Positions 1 to 7,966 of a DNA stretch of 64,000 bases are shown in pieces. The DNA comes from Streptomyces sp. NA04227 (GTDB lineage: Bacteria; Actinomycetota; Actinomycetes; Streptomycetales; Streptomycetaceae). Every line of letters starts with the position of its first letter. The stretch's first letter is position 1. Below the pieces are notes generated by a model that did not search any database, was not told the DNA's origin, and saw nothing but the letters and a program-made list of their open reading frames with translations. The stretch covers positions 2,965,001-3,029,000 of the forward strand of contig NZ_CP054918.1 of the NCBI RefSeq assembly GCF_013364195.1, in the 5' to 3' direction. The position numbers were made by a program, and so were the translations under genes.

Positions 1-95
1 GCCGCCTGCTTGTCGGTGTCGGGGTGGAGGGTGGGCGGTGTGGTCCGTACGACGGTGCCGCCCAGGACTGGGTCGACGGTCCGGGTTCCTCAGGG

Positions 96-353
96 ATGCG
101 AGGTCCCGAGGAGAGTGCGCGACGGTTTCTGTTCGGGCTGCGCGGCGGGCGGGTGGTGGAGGCCACGGTGACCGGCGACGGCATGGACCCGGGACTGCCC
201 GCTGCCGTCGTCTACGCCTGCCTGCGTGCTCAACTCCCGCTGCACGACGCTGTCTTCACCCTCCGCGTGGGCGAACTCGGCGCGGAAGACGTGCGGTTGA
301 GAGTGCTCCCGGGCGCCACCTGGTCCGGCCCTCCGGAAGGTCAGGAGAGCTAA
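96..353 (+). CDS. Hypothetical protein, possibly the 3' part of a longer gene
   Basis: An 85-residue reading frame starts at ATG 96, but the same frame is open to the left edge of the window through a GTG at 24. It could therefore be the end of a longer protein whose start lies outside. The protein is mixed alpha/beta in composition, with no signal peptide, membrane segment or motif I recognise. Third-codon positions are strongly G/C, as expected for a real gene. The tail ends PEGQES just before TAA. I assign no function. Confidence 0.45.
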   Translation: MRGPEESARRFLFGLRGGRVVEATVTGDGMDPGLPAAVVYACLRAQLPLHDAVFTLRVGELGAEDVRLRVLPGATWSGPPEGQES

Positions 354-500
354 AGAGTGCCTCCTCGACCCTTCCAACGGCTGATCGGACATGCCTGTCC
401 TGTTGGTGATCACGATGGGCGATGGACGGCTCCACCTCGCCGCCATCCCCATGTGGAGCCGGGACTGAGAAGCGTGGGTACCAGATCACGCACGGGAAGC

Positions 501-530
501 TTGTGAGCAGCGTGGGGCAGTGCCCTAAAT
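501..530 (+). promoter_or_regulatory. Possible promoter for the SGNH hydrolase gene
   Basis: TTGTGA (501-506) and TAAATG (525-530) are separated by 18 bp, a loose match to a vegetative promoter. The 354-616 interval has no gene and is AT-richer than its surroundings near 540-600. The match is weak and is offered only as a candidate. Confidence 0.2.
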
Positions 531-616
531 GGGTACTTTCAGTGAAAGAATCACCATAATTCGTGACTCTGCGTATACGGTCTCGGTGAAATCGTCACCC
601 CCACCCTGGAGATGTC

Positions 617-1573
617 GTGGCCCGCTTCCGTACCCGTCTCGCCCTGCTCGGCTCGGCCGCAGCCCTCACCGCCGTCCAGTTCTCCGGCGCCCAGCCCGCC
701 GCTGCCGCGGATTACCAATGGGTCGCCCTGGGCGACTCCTACACCGCCGGAGTCACCCGCGCCGCAGGCGACATCTTCGAAATCCCGCGCGACGGCTGTG
801 AGCGCACCGACCGGTCCTATCCCCAGGTCATCGACCGCGACCTCGGCGGCCTCTTCGACCTGACCAACGTCAGCTGCGGCGCCGCCACCGTCGAGAACAT
901 CACCGACGCCCCCCAGAACCCGAGCGGCCGTAACCTGCCGCCCCTCTCCGAGGACCCGGACTACCCCTTCCCCGCGGTTCCCTCACAGTCCGAGGCGGTG
1001 GGGCCCGACACGGACGTCATCACCGTCGGCACGGGCGGAAACACCCTCGGCTTCGCCGACATCCTCCTCAAGTGCACGGAACTGGGCGGCGAGAGCGGCG
1101 GCAAGGGAACCCCGTGCAAGGACGCCCTGGGCTCCGATATCCAGACCCGGCTGGACAAGGTGAGCAAGGAGTACGACCGCATGCTCGCCGCGCTCCACGA
1201 GCGCGCGCCGAAGGCGAAGATCCTGGCCGTCGGCTACCCCACGATCGTCCCCGAGGACACCGCCAAGTGTTCCTACGGCGACCTGACGCAGTTCGGCACG
1301 ATCGCCCAGGGCGACCTGGCCTGGCTGCGCACCGACGTCCTGGAGCCCCTCAACAAGGCCATCGAGAAGTCGGCCGGCACGCAGGAGACCGCCGGCTTCG
1401 TCGACCTCAGCACCTCCTCCCGGAACCACAGCGTCTGCGACGACGCCAAGTGGGTCGAAGGCTTCGTCACCCTCCCCGACCAGCTGTCCTTCGTCCACCC
1501 CAACGCCCTCGGCCACCGCAACACCGCCGACCAGGTCGAAGAGGCGATGCTGAACCTCATCGCCTCGAGCTGA
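617..1573 (+). CDS. Secreted SGNH/GDSL-family esterase or lipase
   Basis: The 318-residue protein has a signal peptide (positive start, hydrophobic stretch, AQPAAAA near residue 30) and is predicted to be secreted. The GDSY motif places the nucleophile at Ser41. A GGN block lies at 140-142, and the catalytic His is in FVHPN (His294). Six cysteines (61, 87, 153, 167, 218, 274) would allow three disulfides, as in the secreted Streptomyces lipase/esterase group. GTG at 617 is chosen because the signal peptide begins there; GGAGA lies just upstream. The gene stands alone, ends before a strong hairpin, and is convergent with the NB-ARC gene. The substrate is unknown: ester or phospholipid hydrolysis is inferred from the family. 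Confidence 0.88.
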   Translation: MARFRTRLALLGSAAALTAVQFSGAQPAAAADYQWVALGDSYTAGVTRAAGDIFEIPRDGCERTDRSYPQVIDRDLGGLFDLTNVSCGAATVENITDAPQNPSGRNLPPLSEDPDYPFPAVPSQSEAVGPDTDVITVGTGGNTLGFADILLKCTELGGESGGKGTPCKDALGSDIQTRLDKVSKEYDRMLAALHERAPKAKILAVGYPTIVPEDTAKCSYGDLTQFGTIAQGDLAWLRTDVLEPLNKAIEKSAGTQETAGFVDLSTSSRNHSVCDDAKWVEGFVTLPDQLSFVHPNALGHRNTADQVEEAMLNLIASS

Positions 1574-1606
1574 CGCCCACCGCGCCCGCGGGACGATCCC
1601 GCAGCG

Positions 1607-1638
1607 GACCGGCCTCCGGCACCAGCCGGAGGCCGGTC
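1607..1638 (+). terminator. Bidirectional hairpin terminator
   Basis: Perfect 14-bp inverted arms (1607-1620 and 1625-1638) around the loop ACCA lie 34 bp after the esterase stop codon. They sit between two convergent genes. There is no T-run, as is usual in Streptomyces. Confidence 0.8.
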
Positions 1639-1706
1639 GTACGTTCCGGGCCCACCTGAAACCCGGCCTGTCACTTCAGGGAGACGGGCCCTGGCCGGCG
1701 TGTCCC

Positions 1707-3953
1707 TCAGCGGTCTCCCGAGACCGCCCCACCCGACGCCAGGCGTGCCTCGATGACCTCCGCCTGTGGACTGCCGCCCGCCCGGTAGATCTCCAGGGCC
1801 CGCAGCAGGTGCGCGCGAGCGCGCTCGCCCGGCCCGCCCCGCGGCCCTCCGGGTTCGGCAAGTTCGGCGAGGTCGGCAAGTTCGGCGAGGTCGGCGAGGT
1901 CGGCAAGCCGTACGCGGATGTCCGCCTCGTAGTGGTCCGCGCCGACCGCCCGGAGTTCCCGGGCCGCCTCGGTCAGCGTGCTGGTCGCCGTGGCGGTGTC
2001 GCCGAGGTGCTGGTGCACGGCGCCGAGCGCGGCCTGTGCACGGGCCGCCATGCGGCGGTCGTCCATGGCCAGCAGGTCGCGATGGGCCTCGGTGAGGGTG
2101 GCGAGGGCCTCGGTGTGCTCGCCCGCCGCGTCCTGGGCGCAGCCGAGGAAGTAGGTGGCGAGGGCTACGCCACGCAACTCGCCCGCACGGGCGTTGAGTT
2201 CGGCCGAGCGCCGGTACGCCTCCTTCGCGCGGGCGGGGTCGACGCGGTCCCAGTGTCGTCCGGAGAATTCCTGTACCGAGGCGGCGAGCACCAAGTGCCC
2301 GGCCTGCTCGGCCAGTTCTTCGGCCCTGTCGAGTTCCGTACGCGCCCTTTCGTACTGGGCGAGGTCCATCAGGGGCCGGGACAGCAGGCTGCGCAGGCGG
2401 GCTTCGGCGGCGCTCGCCGCGCAGACCGAGGCCGCCGCGATGCCCAGTTCGAGGGACTCCTTCCAGTCCGCCAGATAGCGGCGGTTGAGGAAGAGGACGG
2501 TGAACGCCTCGGCCGTCTGCCAGACCTCCGTGTGCAGGCCCTCCCGTGCGGCATCCCTCAACAGGGCCAGGATGTTGGGGCGTTCGGCGTCCAGCCAGTC
2601 GAGCGGCTCCGGGCCGCCGTCGGCGGCGAAGGGGTCCACGACCTCAGCCAGGAGCGGGTCCAACTCGGCGATACGCAACCGGTCGCGGCGCATCGCGCGG
2701 TCGGCGAGCGCGGTGAGGATCAGGTAGTGCCGGGCCACTCGGGCGATCACGGTGTGCCGGTGGGTGGCCGGTTCGTCGGCATTGGCACGCGTACGGGCGT
2801 GCAGCCGCACCAGGCTGTGGAACCGGAGGCGCCCGTCCGGGAGTTCGTCGAGGAGACTGGCCTCCACGAGGTCGTCGAGCAGCGGCTCGACGGTCGACGG
2901 ATCGGTGCCTGCCGCAGCGGCGGCGGTGGCACTGTCGAAGGAGAGGCCGGGAATCCGGCCCAGGGTGCGGTACAGCTCGGCCACCTCGGGCGGCAGGCCG
3001 CGATACGCCAGTTCCAGTGCCGCGTCCACCGAATGCCTCCCGCGCAGATTCATCCCGCTCAACCGCTGTGTCTCGTCCGCGAGTTCGTCGGCGAGGCGGC
3101 TCATGGTCAGACGCCCTCGGCGCGTACGCAGCCGCGCCCCGACGACCTGGAGCGCTTTCGGCAGCCCGTCGCAGAGTGCGACGAGCCGCCGGGCGGCCTC
3201 GGGCTCCGCCGCGACAGCTTCCGGGGAGCACCGGTCCGCCAGCATCACCAGCGCGCTGGCCGGGTCGAGAGGGCCCAGGGGAAGTAACAGGGCGCCGTCG
3301 AGTTCCAGCTCGCCCAGCCTCGATGTGCTGGTCGCCAGGACCGCGCTGCCCGGACCCTTCGGAATCAGGCCGGTGACCTGGGCGGGCTCGTCGACGTCGT
3401 CGAGTACGACAAGGAGGCGCTTGCCCGCGGTGCGCGAGCGGAACAGCTTGGCGCGTTCGGCGAGACTCGCGGGCAGGAAGGACTCCTGGACCTGCAAGGC
3501 ACGCAGCGCGCTGCCGAGCGCCGACGACACGTCCCCGCCCACCTCGTCGCGCTGCTCGGCGTAGTCGATGAAGATCTGCCCGTCCGGGAAGCGTTCGCGC
3601 AGGCTCTCCGCGCAGCGCACCGCGAGGGTGGTCTTGCCCAGTCCCGGCAGCCCGGTGAGCACGGTGGTCCGGACGGGCCGGTCGTGTGCGCCGCCCTCAC
3701 CGGTCAACACCGCGGTGAGTGCGCCGAGTTCGCCCTCGCGGTCGATCGGGGTCACGGTCAGCGGGGGCACCTGGTCCGGCGGGACGTACGACTCCTGCGG
3801 GAGGTGCTGCACGTAGTGGTGGACACCGCCGTGGACGTTCTGGGCCTGCACACTCGGCCCGTACACAGTCCCGGACATGTGGTTCCGCACGACCTCGGGG
3901 CGGGGCCCTCCGTCGGCGGACTCGGGCTCCGGGACTCCGTTCCGGTGCGTCAC
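1707..3953 (-). CDS. NLR-like NB-ARC/TPR ATPase with N-terminal RHIM-like amyloid motif
   Basis: The 748-residue protein has the domain order of a bacterial NLR. A short N-terminal tail carries a Gly/Asn/Gln motif (residues about 24-46, core YGPSVQAQNVHGGVHHY). An NB-ARC ATPase follows, with P-loop GLPGLGKTT (101-109), Walker B LLVVLDDVD (180-188 region) and a GLPL-like CDGLPKAL near 261. Next are a winged-helix region with an HSLVRLHA stretch resembling an MHD motif, and C-terminal TPR-type helices from about 500. The motif matches the RHIM-like bacterial amyloid signalling class that relays NLR activation to an effector with the same motif. That partner lies immediately upstream, overlapping by GTGA at 3950-3953, so the two are translationally coupled. 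Codon 223 is TTA. Near the C-terminus a 9-bp repeat encodes LADLAEL units. The trigger is not identifiable. Confidence 0.85.
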   Translation of the reverse strand: MTHRNGVPEPESADGGPRPEVVRNHMSGTVYGPSVQAQNVHGGVHHYVQHLPQESYVPPDQVPPLTVTPIDREGELGALTAVLTGEGGAHDRPVRTTVLTGLPGLGKTTLAVRCAESLRERFPDGQIFIDYAEQRDEVGGDVSSALGSALRALQVQESFLPASLAERAKLFRSRTAGKRLLVVLDDVDEPAQVTGLIPKGPGSAVLATSTSRLGELELDGALLLPLGPLDPASALVMLADRCSPEAVAAEPEAARRLVALCDGLPKALQVVGARLRTRRGRLTMSRLADELADETQRLSGMNLRGRHSVDAALELAYRGLPPEVAELYRTLGRIPGLSFDSATAAAAAGTDPSTVEPLLDDLVEASLLDELPDGRLRFHSLVRLHARTRANADEPATHRHTVIARVARHYLILTALADRAMRRDRLRIAELDPLLAEVVDPFAADGGPEPLDWLDAERPNILALLRDAAREGLHTEVWQTAEAFTVLFLNRRYLADWKESLELGIAAASVCAASAAEARLRSLLSRPLMDLAQYERARTELDRAEELAEQAGHLVLAASVQEFSGRHWDRVDPARAKEAYRRSAELNARAGELRGVALATYFLGCAQDAAGEHTEALATLTEAHRDLLAMDDRRMAARAQAALGAVHQHLGDTATATSTLTEAARELRAVGADHYEADIRVRLADLADLAELADLAELAEPGGPRGGPGERARAHLLRALEIYRAGGSPQAEVIEARLASGGAVSGDR
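1855..1908 (-). repeat. 9-bp coding repeat encoding LAD/LAE units
   Basis: About six copies of a 9-bp unit of the type TTCGGCAAG / GTCGGCGAG lie inside the NB-ARC gene. They encode an alternating Leu-Ala-Asp/Glu helix near the protein C-terminus. The array is in frame and may vary in copy number between strains. Confidence 0.7.
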
Positions 3954-4432
3954 CCCAGGTCCTCCGGGGCCCGGCCCGGGCCGGTGGGGCCAGAGGGGGC
4001 CGCGCCACCGTGCTGGTGGATCCCACCCGAGACGTTCTGCGCCATCACTACCGGAGCGTGGTAAGTGCCCCCGCTGACGGTGTTGTTCACGACGACGGAC
4101 GGACGAGGCGGCTGCGCCTGGTCCAACTCCCGCAAAATCGCCCGGAGTTCCTCGGCAGCGGCGGGATCGGCCAGGAGCGCGCGCCGCATCCGGGTCCGCC
4201 AGCCCGCCTCCACGTCGGCCGCCGCCTGCTCGTCACCCGACGCGTGAGCAGCGGTCAACTCCTCCTGGTCGAGCTGGACTTCGCCCTCCAGGGCCTCCTG
4301 CTCCCGCTCGTCGCCGCCCCGGTTCAGAAAGCGCACCAGCCGCCCGCGTACCTGTGTCCAGGTCTCCGTCACCATGACGGACACGACACTCGTCGCCGCG
4401 GACGCCGCCAGCGCTGCCAGTTCGGCTTCCAT
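3950..4432 (-). CDS. Putative cell-death effector with C-terminal RHIM-like amyloid motif
   Basis: The 160-residue protein starts at ATG 4432, behind GGGGGAG; a longer GTG reading lacks such a site. The N-terminus has a hydrophobic/amphipathic stretch (residues 5-21, then W25 and basic RGRLVRFL), followed by a charged helical region (40-105) and a Pro linker. A C-terminal motif at 116-139 contains SGGTYHAP and MAQNVSGGIH. That motif is nearly the same as the one at the N-terminus of the overlapping NB-ARC gene. In known NLR-amyloid pairs the effector carries the motif at its C-terminus and an N-terminal membrane-targeting (HET-S/HELL/Bell-like) domain. This arrangement fits, but the assignment of the N-terminal domain to that class is inference from shape, not from a clear family match. 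Confidence 0.72.
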   Translation of the reverse strand: MEAELAALAASAATSVVSVMVTETWTQVRGRLVRFLNRGGDEREQEALEGEVQLDQEELTAAHASGDEQAAADVEAGWRTRMRRALLADPAAAEELRAILRELDQAQPPRPSVVVNNTVSGGTYHAPVVMAQNVSGGIHQHGGAAPSGPTGPGRAPEDLG

Positions 4433-4836
4433 GACCTGTCTCCCCCTTGCCCTGCCCGACGGACTCACGACCACGAGACCACGGTAGAGAAGTCAGGAAC
4501 GCGAGGGTAGTCGCACCGCCACGCAGAGGGATCGATCCCGTCCATGTACGGCCGCTGCCTCGCAGCTCGGCCCGCCGCACTTCCGGCTCCCCTTCGCCAG
4601 GACCAAGTCCCCTTGGGGCAGCCGCAGTTACGACTCCGGAAGGACGTCCCGCCGACGCGTACCGAAGGCCGTCTCCCCCGGGTGCCGAGCGGTCGCGGTT
4701 GGCAGAGAATGGTGGTAGGGGCGGTTTGTCCGACCACGAACCGTCGCACCCGAACCAGCCGCGCGGCACGCGGCCGCGCCGTCGCTGTCACGGCGCCGAA
4801 CCCTGCCGACGCGGCGCGAAGGAGGGTGAGCGCGTC
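4433..4836. promoter_or_regulatory. Divergent intergenic region between the NLR pair and the protease
   Basis: This 404-bp stretch has no convincing gene and must contain the promoters for both directions. A perfect 12-bp palindrome, GGGATCGATCCC, lies at 4528-4539 and could bind a regulator. I see no good -35/-10 pair. AAGGAGGG at 4819-4826 is the ribosome binding site of the protease gene. Confidence 0.4.
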
Positions 4837-6036
4837 ATGCGCGAGATCACACTTGAGGAACAGGACCAGCTGCTCAAACAGATGCGTCGGCACAGAAAGC
4901 GCCTGATGGCGTACCCGAATGTGCGCGATGTCGACGTCGGTTTCGCGTTCAAGGAGAAGCGCCCTTCCGGCCACCTCGCGATCCGGGTGCACGTCTACCG
5001 CAAGCTGGCGGACTCCGAACTCACCCGCGCGGAACGGCTGCCCGAGGAGCTCGACGGAGTTCCGGTCGATGTCATCGAGAGCGACCCCGAACTCTTCGCG
5101 GATTTCCGCAACGGCCGGCGGGACCCGGTACTCGGCGGCATCAACATGGGGAATGTCAGGACGACCGGTCCCGGAACCCTGGGCTCGGTCGTGTTCGACC
5201 AGGACACACTGCGGCCGCTGGCACTGTCCGCTCTGCACGTCATGGCCATTTCGCCGCCCGTCCCGGGAGACTCGATCATTCAGCCCGACCTGAGGCCGCC
5301 CGGTCCGGACTCGACGAACAGTGCCCTCGGCCGTCTCCTGCGCCATGACAGCGGTCTGGACGCCGCGGTCTGCACGATCAACGAGGACGGCCCCCAGGGC
5401 CGGAACGTTTCGACCGCGCTGGCCGACCTGCCGCTGCCCGCGTTCGGCACCAAACGGCCCGTCGTCGGTCTCAAGGTGCTCAAGTCCGGACTGAGGACCG
5501 GCGTCACGAGCGGCATCATCGACGGCACCAACGGGGTGGAGTTCTCGCTCGTCCGCGACAACGAACACATGCCGTCGAGCGCGGTGTTCGGCGGCCCGGG
5601 AGATTCGGGGTCGATCTGGCTGGACCGGGAGACCTTCTCGGCCGTCGGGGTGCTCTTCGCGGGCGTCGCGACGGACGCGGAGACCCGTATCTGGGCGAAC
5701 TCGGTGCCCACCATCTGCGAGAAGCTGAAGATCCTCGTGCTGGACAGGGCCGCCATCGGCACGGCGTGGATCGGTGGACACTGCCACGTACTCGCCCGCA
5801 CGAACCCCAATGCCCAGTGCCACCTGAAGATCGTCTACCCGAGCGGGCGCGTCAGCGCGGCCAACGGCCTTGGCCCGCAGCAGGCCAACTCCCAGGGCCT
5901 TGTGCACTGGCGCTGGAGAATCGGGACGAGCGTGAAGCGTCGGCCCAACGTTCCGATGCATGCCCATCTGACCCTGAACGGTGAGGGGCACCTGCTCACG
6001 AAGGCGCTCGAAGGGTCTACGGACGTCACCCACTGA
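4837..6036 (+). CDS. Trypsin-like serine protease with C-terminal beta-sandwich domain
   Basis: The 399-residue protein starts at ATG 4837 behind AAGGAGGG; an in-frame extension upstream is non-coding in character. An N-terminal helical/beta region (residues 1-85, NVRDVDVGFAFKEK type) is typical of bacterial trypsin-like proteins related to the plant NAL1 group. The protease domain has His134 (LSALHV), Asp175 (GLDAAV) and Ser257 in GGPGDSGS, so the triad is complete. The last ~95 residues look like a small beta-sandwich with Cys pairs (HCHVLARTNPNAQCHLKIVY). There is no signal peptide, so it probably acts in the cytoplasm. It is divergent from the NLR/effector pair. A functional link is possible but unproven, and no amyloid motif is present. 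Confidence 0.82.
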   Translation: MREITLEEQDQLLKQMRRHRKRLMAYPNVRDVDVGFAFKEKRPSGHLAIRVHVYRKLADSELTRAERLPEELDGVPVDVIESDPELFADFRNGRRDPVLGGINMGNVRTTGPGTLGSVVFDQDTLRPLALSALHVMAISPPVPGDSIIQPDLRPPGPDSTNSALGRLLRHDSGLDAAVCTINEDGPQGRNVSTALADLPLPAFGTKRPVVGLKVLKSGLRTGVTSGIIDGTNGVEFSLVRDNEHMPSSAVFGGPGDSGSIWLDRETFSAVGVLFAGVATDAETRIWANSVPTICEKLKILVLDRAAIGTAWIGGHCHVLARTNPNAQCHLKIVYPSGRVSAANGLGPQQANSQGLVHWRWRIGTSVKRRPNVPMHAHLTLNGEGHLLTKALEGSTDVTH

Positions 6037-6110
6037 ACCACCCGCCTGAACCACCCGCCGCCCACTCGCCGCCCCACTCGTCCGGCAACGCCCGTCGGGC
6101 GGCGGGGAGT

Positions 6111-7862
6111 TCACGCGGTGGCGAGGAGTGCGCGGAGATCGGCGCCGAAGGATGCGGGCAGGTTGGCCTCGGCTTCGAGCGCGTCCAGGAAGCGGCGGTC
6201 GGTGCTCGCCGTCAGCGCGTCGAGCACGAGCGCACGCAGACCGGGGCCCTCGGGGCTCTCCCCATCGGCGGGGCCCTCTCCACCGACGAGGTTGCGGGCG
6301 CCATCGACGAGGTCGCGGGCGAGGGGACCCCTGACGAACGGCCCGTCGCCGAACGGCCCGTCGTCGAACAACCCGTCGATCACGGGACCGCTGGGAACGC
6401 GGCCGTGGGTGCCCGGGAGGGGCAGCCGGGGGCGCAGTTCACTTCCGCTGGGCGTGATCTCGTCGAGGGCGAGCCGCCACGTCGGCACCTTCTCGACCCG
6501 TCGGCCGAGCCGCAACTCGGCCATGCGTGTGGCGAGAAGGGGTATGTCCGCGAGCGCGCGGGTGAGCTGGTCGGTGGCTTCGGTGAGCGTGAGGTCTCCG
6601 ACGACGGGATCCGTGGCGGAGTGGTGCAGCTGGAGGGACCGGTCTCCCAGCGCGTCGGCGGGCAGGCGTTCCAGCAACGCCGGGTCGGCGGTGAGCCGCT
6701 CCATGAGCGCCGAAGTGCCGTACCGGGCAGCGCCGTTGACGACGACGAGGGAGATGTCCGGATCGCGGGCACCGATCAAGGTCGTGTACGGGTCGTCGTC
6801 CCGTCCCCGGATGACCACCAGATCGGCGAGCTTGCCGGGGGAAAGGGTCCCCAGCGCGTCCTGCCAGCGCAGCATCCGTGCGGCGTTCCGGGTGGCCATG
6901 GCGACCAGTTCGCGGTCGGAGAAGACCGCGCCGCTCGCGGCCGACGCGAGCCGGGCGGCTTTCAGTTCGCCGAGCAGTCCCTTGCTCCCCGAGACCGACC
7001 AGTCGGAGCCCAGGCCGATGAGCAGTCCCGCCGCCTTCGCCGCCGCGACGTCGGCCGTCCTGCCGTAGAGCAGCAGGTTCGACAGCGGCGACCACACCAT
7101 GGAGCCGCCGTGCTCGGCCATGATCGCGAAGTCCTCGGCGGTCAGGGGCGTGCAGTGGATACCGATGAGGTTCTCCGTGATCGCCCAGCGGCCGGGCTCG
7201 AACTCCAGCGCCCGGAAGTGGGCCCGCGCACGGGTGTCGGTACCTTCCGCGAGGTGCAGCAGAAGGCGGTGCGGCTGCTGGAGCCGGGCCAGGAACCTGG
7301 CGGCGTCCGCCGCCTCGATGTCGGCGATACGGGTCCTGGCCTCGGGCAGCGCAGGATCGTCGGTGGCTTCGACGTTGCGGACGGTGCCGCGGTACATACG
7401 GCGGGATCCGGCGTTGCTGAAGAGGGCGACTCCCTGGCTTGTCGTGGTGCCGTTGATCAGGGCCTTGGCCTCGACGTAGCGCACGATGGCGGGCATGGAC
7501 TCCGGGTCCTCGCCCAGGACTTGCATGGGCCCCGTCACCAGGCGGCGGTACTCGGGGTTCGAACTGCCGCCCCACTGGGACCGGTTGTCGAAGCGGCGGG
7601 GCACCTGCCACAACTGCAGTACGTCGTAGGGCAGATGGTTGTGCAGCTCGATCAGGCCGGGATAGAGCGTGCCGTCCGTCGGCACGGGCGGCACATCGGC
7701 GTAGCCCTCCGGCGGCGGCGCGTCGGCGGGCAGTACGTCGTCGACGATCCCGCGGTTCACGTAGAGAACGCCGTCGTCGAGCACCGTGTCGGTACCGTCC
7801 ATCGTGACGATCCGGCCACGCAGAGCGAACCGCGGCCCGTCCGGGGCATCAACCGGAGGCAT
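6111..7862 (-). CDS. Metal-dependent amidohydrolase family protein
   Basis: A start at ATG 7862 behind GAGGGAGA gives 583 residues, longer than the usual 400-450 of cyclic amidohydrolases. Metal ligands are visible in order: HNH (His74, His76), His203 (LLHLAEG), His236 (GIHCTP) and Asp287 (GLGSDWS). The active site therefore looks complete for a chlorohydrolase/guanine-deaminase-like enzyme. The flanks form the usual small beta domain (ALRGRIVTMDG at the start, GKLADLVVIRG later). A C-terminal extension of ~200 residues includes a DDGPFGDGPF low-complexity patch. The substrate cannot be read from the sequence. The gene is monocistronic between unrelated genes. Confidence 0.82.
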   Translation of the reverse strand: MPPVDAPDGPRFALRGRIVTMDGTDTVLDDGVLYVNRGIVDDVLPADAPPPEGYADVPPVPTDGTLYPGLIELHNHLPYDVLQLWQVPRRFDNRSQWGGSSNPEYRRLVTGPMQVLGEDPESMPAIVRYVEAKALINGTTTSQGVALFSNAGSRRMYRGTVRNVEATDDPALPEARTRIADIEAADAARFLARLQQPHRLLLHLAEGTDTRARAHFRALEFEPGRWAITENLIGIHCTPLTAEDFAIMAEHGGSMVWSPLSNLLLYGRTADVAAAKAAGLLIGLGSDWSVSGSKGLLGELKAARLASAASGAVFSDRELVAMATRNAARMLRWQDALGTLSPGKLADLVVIRGRDDDPYTTLIGARDPDISLVVVNGAARYGTSALMERLTADPALLERLPADALGDRSLQLHHSATDPVVGDLTLTEATDQLTRALADIPLLATRMAELRLGRRVEKVPTWRLALDEITPSGSELRPRLPLPGTHGRVPSGPVIDGLFDDGPFGDGPFVRGPLARDLVDGARNLVGGEGPADGESPEGPGLRALVLDALTASTDRRFLDALEAEANLPASFGADLRALLATA

Positions 7863-7966
7863 GAGTATCTCTCCCTCGCGTGTGTCCCCAACTCCATTAC
7901 ATGCCCGGGCCAATTCCGCCGCCAATCGGGCGCCGAGACGGCGCCGCCCGACGGCCTACGTCGCAC

